Shown one piece after another: positions 22,434 through 31,844 of a stretch of DNA of 64,000 nt. Within the stretch, counting starts at the first letter, position 1; the number at the start of each line of letters is the position of its first letter. The translations under genes and the position numbers were made by a program. Under the pieces are notes generated by a model. It had not been told where the DNA came from. It saw only the letters and a program-made list of their open reading frames with translations, and searched no databases. The DNA is from Rana temporaria (lineage: Eukaryota; Chordata; Amphibia; Anura; Ranidae): contig NC_053500.1 of the NCBI RefSeq assembly GCF_905171775.1, forward strand, positions 130,815,330-130,879,329, given 5' to 3'.

Positions 22434-22851
22434 TGTCAGGGCTGGGCTCAGCCCTTCCTTCTCAGAGCTCTGTGCTCAGCTGTCGTTTAATTGCCAGTAC
22501 TCTTCATTCCACAGTGAATCACCTGGTCTTCATTTCCTGCTCGTCAGCTAGCCCTGCTGGCTATTTAAACTGCCTGGATCAGATCTCCTGTGCCTTCACC
22601 TGGTCAACATATCCAGATACTCTCTGCTGTGTTTTCCTGTTAAAGACTTTTGCCTGGCTGACTTCCCTTCTGGTTCCTGATCCTGTTTACTGCCTCTACA
22701 AAGCTGATCTCTGTATTCCTGTTTCACTGGCTCGTTCAGACTACCCGCTCTGCTTACTGAACCCTGGCTTTGTTTTGACTATGTTTGCTCTGTTTTATTT
22801 AAAAAGCGTGATTTTTACTACACTACTCAGTCTGATTCATGGTTCCTGACA
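22434..22851 (+). mobile_element. Putative solo LTR
   Basis: 418 bp starting TGTCAGGGC and ending GTTCCTGACA, so it has TG..CA ends with a TGTCAGG/CCTGACA inverted heptamer. The flanks GGAGG and AGAGG match at 4 of 5 bases, compatible with a 5-bp duplication. A CTATTTAAAC box lies near 22562 and a TTTTATTTAAAA stretch near 22795. No internal retroviral or gypsy coding sequence is present. The 140-residue frame here has no recognisable domain. A non-LTR repeat with chance ends remains possible. Confidence 0.4.
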
Positions 22852-24011
22852 AGAGGCTCTCAATATGTACAGAGTTAGGCCTACAGATAATACTGGAGTG
22901 CCGTGAAGTGGCTCTGCAGCTTAAGCATGTATTTCCAAATGTGTGCAAATTAAACCCCTTTTTTTAATGCAAATTGTTAGGAGAATTCGGTTGGTTGCAG
23001 GCTGGCTGGTGAGTTGAGCTGGGAATTTTATTTTAGTTTGACATGCGTCACCCTTCCATGTGCTCCTTGCTGCGAAGGCCAGTAATAAATGGGGCACTGG
23101 CCAATTGTTTGTAGTGGTTCTTGTAGCCCTGACCAGTGGCATGCTGCTCAGGCATTCTTATCTGTGTGGCTGTGCTGCACCTTGTGTCTCTTCTTTTGGG
23201 CCTTTGATTGACAGGCCGCTAAGAGATTGGAGGGGGCAAGAAAAGAGCAGCAAGGGGATTGGCTACATAAGTGGTCAGGACCTTTAGCTCTGCCCCCCCC
23301 AGAGGAGAGAAGGAGAATGGATCCAGGGAGAGCTGTGGGCAAGTGGAGAAGGGAATTACAGGCTAGAGGGGAGCCGGGAAAAGAGAAAGCTGGATGTGTT
23401 GTGCAGGGAGAAAGAGAACGCAAGCCAGGATGGGTGGGATAGCCAGTCCATGCCAGGGGATCCTCAGACCACCAAGGAGAGGAGACAGCCTGTAGAGCCA
23501 CAGGACACTGACTGTACTGCATACATCTAAGGGATATCTGCCAGAGAGATTGTGGCCTTTCACTCATCCGCCTCCATCAGGTCTGCAGGAGTAATTATAC
23601 AAGAAGAGACTGCATCCAAGAATGACATCTGTTGGATGTCGGATTGGCGAGCGGCCTTTGGCTACCCTTGTATGTGTTGAAGTTTACCTACACTTGCAGG
23701 GACATTACTTCTGCTAGCGGAGCTACATTTAAAGGGGAGCACTGCATCTCCTCTCTGTCTTTGAGACACTTTGGGAAGATACCTTTGCCCCTCTGAGTCT
23801 ACAGCAACAATAGACTCACCCCAGCAACAATAGATCCCCAACAGCAACAAAAGACCCCTGCTTGCAACAATAGATCCCAGGGTAGCCAGTCTTAATAGAC
23901 CCCCTCCCCACCTCAACACTTGATTTCCCCCAACAACATAAGAACACCATAGCAAAAGATCTCCCACAGCAACAGGTCCCCACAGCAACAATAGAGTCTT
24001 CCCAGAAGCAA
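22852..24011. other. Intergenic DNA with a degenerate CAGCAACAATAGA repeat
   Basis: No gene supported; minus-strand frames near 23148-23567 and 23662-24051 lack domain features. 23800-24010 has loose tandem units of about 18-22 bp (AGCAACAATAGATCCCC variants). Confidence 0.4.
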
Positions 24012-24880
24012 CAGGCCACTCTTCCATAAAGGCCAGATTTGTGGAGTGCACGACATATGCCTAGTACACACGACCAGGATTCCCAGCGGGAAAAGGTCAG
24101 TCGGAAATCCTGAGGGGAAAACAGAGAACCTGCTCTCTACTTTTCCCCCTTACAGACGATCCCGTTGGGAAAACTCCAATGAGAGCTTTTCCTCTGGAAT
24201 CCCGACCGTGTTTATGCAACATCAGAGTTTTTCCCCACAGGAAAACTGTCAAAAATGTCCGGTGCTACACAAGGCTGGGTTTTCTTGTTTGGGAAAAGGT
24301 CCATCGGGAATCCCGGCGGGAAAAAAGAGAGCTGGTTCTCTTTTTTTGTTTGGCGGGTTTGGCAGTTTTCCCATTGAAAAAACTGCGAGGGAGCATACAC
24401 ACGGCCAGGGATTCCCGGCCAAAAGCTCTCATAGTTGTCCTGTGGACAGATTTTTCCACCTGAGCTGTGGATCTCTGCAGCTCCTCCAGAGTTACCATGG
24501 ATGTCTTGGCTGCTACTCTGATGAATGCTCTCCTTGCCCGGCCTGTCAGTTTAGGTGGACGGCCATGTCTTGGTAGGTTGGCAGTTGTGCCATACTCTTT
24601 CTATTTTCCGATGATGGATTGAACAGAGCTCTGTGAGATGTTCAAAGCTTGGGATATTGTTTTATAACCTAACCCTGCTTTAAACTTCTCTACACCTTTC
24701 TCCCTGACCTGTCTGGTGTGTTCCTTGGCCTTCATGATGCTGCTTGTTCTCTAAGGCTCTCTAACAAACCTCTGAGGGCTTGACAGAACAGCTGTATTTA
24801 TACCGAGATTAAGTTACACACAAGTGGACTCTATTTACTAAATAGGTGACTTCTGAAGGAAATTGGTTCCACTAGATTTT
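24012..24880 (-). pseudogene. Tc1-like transposon relic, minus strand, split by a MITE
   Basis: Reverse complement of the 5' half of the elements at 37435 and 43998. 24015-24055 (CCACTCTTCCATAAAGGCCA) and 24426-24880 (GTTACCATGG, CGGCCATGTCTTGGTAGGTT) flank an inserted MITE. The transposase region covers the N-terminal helix-turn-helix part and the segment before the first catalytic Asp; the DD34E catalytic half is missing. Frames are broken. The 5' non-coding part near 24830-24880 matches GTAAATAGAGTCCAC in inverse. Confidence 0.8.
24056..24425. mobile_element. GTACACACGAC-type MITE (possibly two fused) inside a Tc1 relic
   Basis: Left end TGCCTAGTACACACGACCAG. An inverse-like internal end GAATCCCGACCGTGTTTATG lies near 24200. 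A second same-sense terminus, ATACACACGGCCAGGGATTC, lies near 24395. The arrangement suggests one element plus a truncated neighbour. It separates Tc1 sequence that is contiguous in other copies. Frames on both strands are artefacts of GGGAAAA-rich inversions. Confidence 0.6.
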
Positions 24881-24885
24881 AGTTA

Positions 24886-25015
24886 GCATAGCTCCCAACT
24901 GTCCCTGATTTGGAGGGACTGTTCCTTATTTGGAACAAAGTCCCTCTGTCCCTCTTTCCTACTCATTTGTCCCTCATTTTTATCTGATCTATAAAGTTGC
25001 ATATAAAATGTTCTA
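24886..25015 (-). mobile_element. hAT-like CTCCCAA element, truncated
   Basis: Begins CATAGCTCCCAACTGTCCCT, the inverse of the right end at 37340-37356, and continues with inverse ATGAGGGACA motifs and ATCTGATCTATAAAGTTGCA. It stops at 25015 where a TTAA element begins, so the remaining two thirds are absent. Confidence 0.65.
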
Positions 25016-25613
25016 TTAACTACTTGCCGACCTGCCGCCGTTGTTTTACGGCGGAAGGTTGGCTCCTCTACACGAGAGCCCGTAGCTCTACGTCGGCTCT
25101 TTCGCAGGCCACTAGGGGCCCCCGACTCTCGTGCGCGTGCCCGGCGGGCGCGATCGCCGCCGGGCACCCGCGATTGCTCGTTACAGAGCGGGGACCGGGA
25201 GCTGTGTGTGTAAACACACATCTCCCGGTCCTGTCGGGGGGAAATGCTGATCCTCTGTTCATACAATGTACAATGTATGAAAAGAAGATTAGTGATTTCC
25301 CCTAGTGAGGCCACCCCCCCCCTACAGTTAGAACACACCCAGGGAACATACTTAACCCCTTCCCCGCCCCCTAGTGTTAACCCTTTCACTGCCAGTGGCA
25401 TTTTTATAGTAATCCAATGCATTTTTATAGCAACCAAAAATGTGTCAAAAGTGTCCGAAGTGTCCGCCATAATGTCGCAGTACCGGAAAAAAACGCTGAT
25501 CGCCGCCAATACTAGTAAAAAAATAATACTAATAAAAATATTTATAAAAATGCCATAAAAATACCCCCTATTTTGTAAACACTATAACTTTTGCGCAAAC
25601 CAATCAATAAACG

Positions 25614-25617
<4 letters not shown>
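25016..25617 (+). mobile_element. TTAA element, truncated at a microsatellite
   Basis: Begins TTAACTACTTGCCGACCTGC. The GC-rich head with CGGCGGGCGCGATCGCCGCC is followed by the shared core (GTGTCCGCCATAATGTCGC, CGCCGCCAATACTAG, CTATAACTTTTGCGCAAACC). The core ends in ACGCTTATATAT, where the TA array takes over. The minus-strand 208-residue frame crosses from this element into its neighbour and is not a gene. Confidence 0.75.
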
Positions 25618-25697
<80 letters not shown>

Positions 25698-25722
25698 TTA
25701 TTATTATTATTATTATTATTAA
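25618..25722. repeat. (TA)n then (TTA)n compound microsatellite
   Basis: About 35 TA steps with one GT interruption near 25659, followed by about 10 ATT/TTA units. It starts exactly within the AT core of the preceding TTAA element. Confidence 0.95.
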
Positions 25723-25990
25723 AGGGCTCAAAGGTCCCCAGGGCCCCATGTGGTAAACCCCCTTTTTTTATAAATGTTTATTTTCTTTTTTTTTATATAT
25801 ATATTTTTTTTATTTATTTTTTATTAAAGGGCCCAGAGGTTTATTTTTTTATTTTTATTAAAGGGCCCAGAGGTCCCGGATGGCAACCCCCCTTTTTTTG
25901 TAATTTCTTTAAAAAAAAAAAATAATAATAATATTAAGAGGCCAAGAGGTCCCCAGGTTCTCTGCTCCAGGGGGCCCATGCCTGAAGCTG
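25723..25990. repeat. Degenerate AAAGGGCCCAGAGGTCCC repeat
   Basis: Three to four spaced copies of ATTAAAGGGCCCAGAGGT-like units, with T-rich spacers, at about 25720, 25825, 25857 and 25935. Looks like decayed tandem duplication inside a repeat; no coding sequence. Confidence 0.55.
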
Positions 25991-25999
25991 TGTAAGGGG

Positions 26000-26157
26000 C
26001 CCCATAATTCCTGATGGCGGCCCTGACCATGACGGAAGAAGAGGCAGAATAGCTACTTCCGCATAGCAACCGCCCTTTCAGGTGAGTATAAAAAAAAAGC
26101 AATTTATTTTTTATGATTTTTTGGGGGAAAAAAAAAACGGGTGGAACTCCACTTTAA
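26000..26157. mobile_element. GGAGTTCCACC-group element, right end only
   Basis: Carries GAAGAGGCAGA, TACTTCCGCATAGCAAC, CAGGTGAGTA and the end GGGTGGAACTCCACTTTAA, in the same order as 30140-30283. The left part is missing. GTGAGTA after an exon-like stretch looks like a splice donor but is part of the repeat. Confidence 0.6.
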
Positions 26158-26962
26158 GTGATAACAATATAATAAAAAATACCACATTACGTGTTGGTTT
26201 ACTGGCTGTCTCATACACAGATGGTCACCAGACCATCAAATCAAACAGAATGTTTGTGAAACCGGATCATAAAAATATAGAGCAATAAGCACATAAAATT
26301 GTGAAAAGTTCCACGAAAAACATCCTTTCAGGTAAACGTTGCACCAATAGTTCAACAGAAGTACTTACTGGAAGTGCGCGGCTAATCTCCCTTGGAAAGC
26401 CTGCAGCTCTTGCTCCTAAGGTCGCTCATTACTCATTGCACTTTTTCCCAAATGACATCACATAATATCTTCCCGATTATTAACCACTATTAAGTCTCTG
26501 TAGATAAGGTTTGTTTTTTTTGTGTGTTTTTTTTTTTGTTTTCCATTTCACTATGATCAATGATATATGTGAGAAGCAGAAAAACTGCATGGTTGACATC
26601 TGTGATCCTCTAAATGGGGTATTTCCTACCTCTCATTTCCTTCTTTGGCTTGCCGTTGAACCTCTTGTCCTCCTCGCCGTCCTTCTTAATGGTTAATTTG
26701 CCTAATTCATGGCTGATTGGTGAATTCTTTAAGGCAATAATTGCCTGGAAGCATTCCTTTTAAAATATATAAAGAGTAGTTTACTACTTTAGACTAGACA
26801 CATTAATCACACACTCGTTCTACCCTAAGAGGTTCTTAAAGGGAATACATGACAACGTTTTGCAAGTTTCTTTTTTTTTTATGTGGTCAGTTTAATGTAA
26901 ATAATCTTGTAAGTAAAAGTTTTTCTGCTTATAACCTCTATTCACCTATGTCTATTAGGGCA
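26158..26962. other. Single-copy-looking intergenic DNA
   Basis: No gene supported. 26500-26840 contains TTAATTTGCCTAATTCATGG and GCAATAATTGCCTGG, homeodomain-type words. T runs lie near 26514-26540 and 26871. Confidence 0.35.
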
Positions 26963-26970
26963 GCCATGTT

Positions 26971-27851
26971 CAGAGGCGTTGCTAGGGGGGTGCGGGGGGT
27001 GCGGTCCGCACCGGGTGACACCCGCTAGAGGGGTGACACCATCCCGTATTTTTATTTTTTTTAGCTGACATGCCCAGCCTGCCCTGTGCAATCCCAGCCT
27101 GCCCTGTACCACCCCAGCCTGCTCTGTGTCACCCCAGCCTGCCCTGTACCACCCCAGCCTGCCCTGTATCACCCAGCCTGCCCTGTATCCCCCCAAATAG
27201 CCCTGTACCACCCCAGCCTGCCATGTACCACCCCAGCCTGCCCTGTACCACCCAGCCTGCCCTGTGCCACCACAGCCTGCCCTGTACCACCCCAGCCTGC
27301 CATGTACCACCCCAAACTTTCCCATGCCACCCCAACTTGCCCTGTGCCACCCTAACTTGCCCTGTACCACCCCAATCTGCCCTATGCCACCATAACTTGC
27401 CCTATACCACCCCAACCTGCCCAATGCCACCCTAACTTGCCCTGTACCACCCCAACCTTTCCCATGCCATCCTAACTTGCCCTATGCCACCCTAACTTGC
27501 ACTATACCACCCCAACCTGCCCTGTAACACCCTAACTTGCCCTATACCACCCCAACCTGCCCTATGCAACCCTAACTTGCCCTATACCACCCCAAACTAC
27601 CCTATATCACCCCAACATGCCCTATACCACCTTAACCTGTCCTATACCACCCCACTACACCAACCTGCCACTATACCACTCTATACTACCCTAACCTGCC
27701 ACTATACTGCCCTATACTATCATTTACAGGGGCTGGTTTGGGGTGTGCCCCGTGCCCGTGCGCTGCCTGCTTGGTGCTGGGCAGCCTAGACAGAGGGGGG
27801 TGACACCATGTTTTACCGCACCGGGTAACACCAACCCTAGTGACGCCACTG
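26971..27851. mobile_element. hAT-like element with an internal minisatellite
   Basis: Starts CAGAGGCGTTGCTAGGGG and ends CCCTAGTGACGCCACTG, flanked by a perfect 8-bp duplication GCCATGTT (26963-26970 and 27852-27859). The ends carry inverted GGTGACACC-like blocks (near 27013 and 27800). The interior is mostly a 20-bp tandem array, so this is a non-autonomous hAT copy carrying a minisatellite. Long frames on both strands derive from the array. Confidence 0.85.
27066..27730 (+). repeat. 20-bp minisatellite, about 33 units
   Basis: Units are variants of ACCACCCCAGCCTGCCCTGT. Divergence grows from left to right: the later units become CCTAACTTGCCCTATACCAC-like, and some alternate as a 40-bp pair. 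The array lies wholly inside the hAT element. Confidence 0.95.
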
Positions 27852-27859
27852 GCCATGTT

Positions 27860-28194
27860 TGCTCTTTACATTGACATCAGTGATGTGCTCATTCGGGTTC
27901 ATACATGAGTCCAAACCCACCTGAGCTATCCCAATTGGAAGCCATCAAAGCTGACAGCCAATCATAGGCGGTGTAGTCGTTTCTTGCCCCAGAGCCGCAT
28001 GTAAACACGCCCCCCCATGCGGCTGCTGGGCGGGAAATCCTCTACCGCCGATAATTCATCATGGATCACTTTTCAGAGGTGTAAAAAAATGCAGCCGCCC
28101 GTGTGAACAAGGCCTGAGGGGTAGTAAAGCAGTGTGGAGAAAATAGGGAAGAAAATCAACGAGATGTTACTCTGTCGAAAGTCTTATTTGCAGA
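27860..28194. other. Spacer, no feature recognised
   Basis: No gene. Short GC-rich words such as CATGCGGCTGCTGGGCGGG near 28016 suggest repeat debris. Confidence 0.35.
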
Positions 28195-29050
28195 GTCTTA
28201 TTCCTCCAACTAATACCATTGATGGGGTACTATTTCCCCAACTAATACCATTGATGGGGCACTATTTCCCTAACTAATATCATTGATGGGGCAATATTCC
28301 TCCAACTAATACCAATGATGGGGCACTATTTCCCCAACTAATACCAATGATGGGGCACTATTTCCCCAACTAATACCAATGATGGGGCACTATTTCCCCA
28401 ACTAATACCTATGATGGGGCACTATTTCCCCAACTAATACCAATGATGGGGCACTATTTCCCTAACTATTACCATTGATGGGGCACTATTTCCCCAACTA
28501 ATACCAATGATGGGCCACTATTTCCCCAACTAATACCAATGATGGTGCACTATTTCCCCAACTAATACCAATGATGAGACACTATTTCCCCAACTAATAC
28601 CAATGATGGGGCACTATTCGTCTCACTAATACCAATGATGGGGGACTATTTCCCCAACTAATACCAATGATGGGGGACTATTTCCCCAACTAATACCAAT
28701 GATGGGGGACTATTTCCCCAACTAATACCAATGATGGGGGACTATTTCCCCAACTAATACCAATGATGGGGCACTATTGCCCTCACTAATACCAATGCTG
28801 GGGCACTATTCCTCTCATTAATACCAATGATAAGGCACTTTTCCTTTTATTAATACCAATAATGGGGCACTATTCCTCTCATTAATGCCAATGGTGGGGC
28901 ACTATTCCTCCAACTAATACCAGTGATGGGGCACTATTCCTCCAGCGAATACCAATAATGGGACACTATTCCTCCAACTATTACCAAAGATTGGGCACTA
29001 TTCCTCTTATTAATGCCAATGACGGGGCTTTATTCCTCCTTCTACTGAGT
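28195..29050 (+). repeat. 32-bp minisatellite, about 27 units
   Basis: Unit approximates CCAACTAATACCAATGATGG then GGCACTATTTCC. The central units (28310-28760) are nearly identical, while the edges are diverged, the usual pattern of central homogenisation. No host element ends were found around it. Confidence 0.95.
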
Positions 29051-29073
29051 AGTGTACTGGGGAATGTTTGGTG

Positions 29074-30283
29074 TTAAAGCGGAGGTCCGGTAAAAAAAAA
29101 AAAAAAAATGTAGAAGTCAGCAGCTACTAACACTGTAGCTGCTGACTTTTAATAAGGACACTTACCCGTCCTAGTCGCCAGCGATGTCGGCCCCCGCCGA
29201 GGCCGATCCTCGATCCTGGCAGCTCCAAGCGCCGCCATCCACAGTAAGGGAAACAGGCAGTGAAGCCGTGCGGCTTCACTGCCCGTTTCCTACTGCGCAT
29301 GCGTGAGCAGCGCGGCGCTTTGTGAACGGGCCGGCTGCTTTCTGGGATACCCACAGGGGTAGATTCAGGAAGGGACCGCATATTTTTGTGCGGGCGTAAC
29401 GTATCCTATTTACGTTACGCCTCCGCAACTTTGACAGGCAAGTGCAGTATTCACCAAGCAAAGTTGCGGCGGCGTAGCGTAAACAGGCCGGCGTAAGCCC
29501 GCCTAATTCAAATGTGGAAGATGTGGGCGTGTGTTATGTAAATATATTGTGACCCCACGTAAATGACGCTTTCTCCGAACGGCGCATGCGCCGTCCATGA
29601 AAGTATCCCAGTGCGCATGCTCCAAATTAACCCGCAAAAAGCCAATGCTTTCGACGTGAACGTAAATTACGTCCAGCCCTATTCGCAAACGATGTAATCG
29701 ACGGAAAATTTGACGCTGGCCCGACGTCCATACTTAACATTGGCTGCGCCTCATATAGCAGGGGTAACTTTACGCCGGAAAAATCCTAACGTAAACGGCG
29801 TATCTGTACTGCGTCGGCCGGGCGTACGTTTGTGAATAGGCGTATCTAGCTGATTTACATATTCTAGGCGTAAATCAGCGTACACGCCCCTAGCTGCCAG
29901 CGTAAATATGCAGTTAAGATACGACGGCGTAGGAGACTTACGCCGGTCGTATCTCAGCAACATTTAAGCGTATCTCAGTTTGAGCGTACGCTTAAAGTTG
30001 CGACGGCGCGGATTCGGACTTACGACGGCGTATCTACAGATACGCCCGTCGTAAGTCTTTCTGAATCTGGCCCACAGTTCCCAGAATGCAGCGCGCCCCA
30101 TTCACAAGAAGAAACCGAGTGTAGGAGGAGGAAGAGAATCCGCCGCGGTGGATGAAGAGGCAGATTCGGGACTTCCGCATAGCAACAGCTATTTCGGGTA
30201 AGTAAAAAAAAATATATTTTTTTTCATTTATTTTTTTTAATTTTTGGAGGAAAAAAATATTTTAGGGTGGAACTCCACTTTAA
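29074..30283. mobile_element. GGAGTTCCACC-group element interrupted by a CpG-rich element
   Basis: Left end TTAAAGCGGAGGTCCGG, with a GTCAGCAGCTAC / GTAGCTGCTGAC hairpin near 29116-29146. Right end GGGTGGAACTCCACTTTAAA. Removing 29356-30073 joins TCTGGGATACCCA to CAGTTCCCAGAATGC. It abuts the next copy at 30279, sharing the TTTAAA. Confidence 0.75.
29356..30073. mobile_element. CpG-rich MITE with 3-bp duplication
   Basis: Left end GGGGTAGATTCAGG and right end CTTTCTGAATCTGGCCC. ACA is duplicated at 29353-29355 and 30074-30076. It carries the family landmarks ACGTAAATTACGTCCAGCCC, CCTCATATAGCAGGGGTAAC and CGTATCTAGCTGA. Full length, about 718 bp, non-coding and very CpG-dense. Confidence 0.85.
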
Positions 30284-30746
30284 AGGGGAGTTCCAGACAA
30301 TATTCATGTTTATTAAAAGTCAGCAGCTAGAAAAAGTGTAGCTGCTGGCTTTTAATAAACAGACACTTACCTGCTCCACGGCTCCAGCGACACGCCGGCC
30401 GGGGATCAGCTCCTCGCCCCCCCTCGCCGGCCGGCGTCTTCATTCCTAGTGTGGGCACCCGGCAGTGACAGCTTTCGGCTTCACGGCCGGGCACCCACTG
30501 CGCGTGCGCGAGCGGCACTGCGAATGCGATTGGACAGGCGCTCGCCTACAGGGAGGGGCTGTGGAAAGGCGATTAAGATAATCGCCTTTCCAGCCCCTCG
30601 GCAGAAGGAGGAAGTGGGACAGGAAGTCCCCTTCTCCTGAAGCCCCCACTCCCCCCCCCCAAAAAATTACATGCCAAATGTGGCATGTAAGGGGGCGAGG
30701 AGTGGGATAAGAGGAAGTTCCATTTTTAGGTGGAACTCCGCTTTAA
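30279..30746. mobile_element. GGAGTTCCACC-group element, full copy
   Basis: TTTAAAGGGGAGTTCCAGAC to GGTGGAACTCCGCTTTAAG, about 468 bp. It has the AGTCAGCAGCTA / TAGCTGCTGGCT hairpin, GCGCGTGCGCGAGCGG, and a GCGATTAAGATAATCGCC palindrome near 30568. Closely matches 59600-60083. The short plus and minus frames inside are shared by both copies only because the repeat is shared. Confidence 0.85.
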
Positions 30747-31583
30747 GCTAAAAATTGACGAAGGTTTTAAACTCCATTGACTGCCTATAGATGGCGCTAC
30801 CTTTTGTTCCTGCCAATGGACTATGCCAGCCAGAGTTTGGCCGCAGCAATCCCTATGAACGGGGCACCTGTTAGATCCGCTCTTATTAGATGAGCAGCTT
30901 GTAGCTTTGCTCTTTAAAAGGACAAAACTGAGCAGACTCCCTGTCTCCAAATGTACTTGTCTGCCGCGGAATGAGAAGACTGCAGCCAGTTTCTTTGGGA
31001 AGAATAAGAATCGCACACAATAGACAATATTCATCAAACTGAATACAGGGCAAAACCAGCGCCGGGTTATCATTCAGGCAATGTTGCCAAAGCCTTTTCT
31101 CTAAAACGTCTACCTACACATGTCCAACAAAAGGACTCTCCGGGTTTTATTGAAGAACTGAGATGATGTCTTACCAAGTTGTTGCGCCGTTATCTCCCTA
31201 ATTAGGAGCGCGATACAATGCAACCTTGTGTTCCCGCTGATTTTATGCGCATAGAAGGCCAGACACGGCTCATATACCGTTCAAATGCAAAACCAGAGGT
31301 ACTGTTCACCTGTCTGCAACTGTTAAATACAAGGAGGCGAGATGGACCCAGGAGATCTGCTCCGAGGGCCGCCGAGTGAAGGAAGCCACAGAACGTCTTT
31401 ATCTGACATTCGAGGAGCTATTTCGTTCTTTATTTATTTAAACCTAATGAATCTTATTTTTCGGGGAAGGCTTTTCATAGTCAGCCCGCTTCGTGTTTCT
31501 CTTACTTTTAGTTGACTTTTTCTTAAAGCTGAACTCTGGGCTAAACTTTCATTTAAAAAAATATATTTCGAAATAGCTACAAA
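30747..31583. other. Single-copy-looking stretch, candidate conserved DNA
   Basis: No repeat family recognised. 31080-31520 has mixed composition with words like TCTCCCTAATTAGGAGCGCG and ATTTTATGCGCATAG, and no long coding frame. A possible conserved non-coding element by look alone. Confidence 0.35.
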
Positions 31584-31840
31584 GGACTTAAAGGAGAAGT
31601 ACAGACAAAGCTTGTTTGGTTGTACTTCTCCTGTGGATCAGAGGAGGGAGGATCGCCCTGCCCTCTTGGACCCTTTTTCAGCAGACAGCAGGCTGAAGCC
31701 CGCTGACGGCTGACGTCACAGAGCCGGTCCAGGCTTGGGATCGCTACCCTATGGAACCGCCTGAATGCTTGGACTGGCACATGGCTCAGGCTTTCAGGGA
31801 GCCGCTGAGATCTTGAGCCAGCCGCTCCATGGGGGGAAAA
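31584..31840. repeat. TTAAAGGAGAAGTACAG repeat end
   Basis: Starts CTTAAAGGAGAAGTACAG with a mirrored TTGTACTTCTCCTG at 31619, and contains GCTGACGTCACAGAGCCGG. It resembles a dispersed GC-rich element whose other end is not visible. It runs straight into the 25-bp array, which may be internal to it. Confidence 0.5.
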
Positions 31841-31844
31841 TACT

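Noticed and set aside
22427..22849. 140-codon frame as a possible small gene
   Set aside because: It coincides almost exactly with the putative solo LTR and shows no domain or signal beyond hydrophobic composition.
23148..23567. 139-codon minus-strand frame
   Set aside because: No recognisable family features and a matching-length frame on the other strand; base composition alone explains it.
24883..25509. 208-codon minus-strand frame
   Set aside because: It crosses the junction between a hAT-like fragment and a TTAA element, so it cannot be an inherited gene.
26040..26100. Exon end with a GTGAGTA splice donor
   Set aside because: The same CAGGTGAGTA-like text occurs at the equivalent place in the GGAGTTCCACC repeat group, so it is repeat sequence.
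28195..29050. CRISPR-like regular repeats
   Set aside because: Units are contiguous without unique spacers and the surrounding sequence is vertebrate repeat DNA, so this is a minisatellite.
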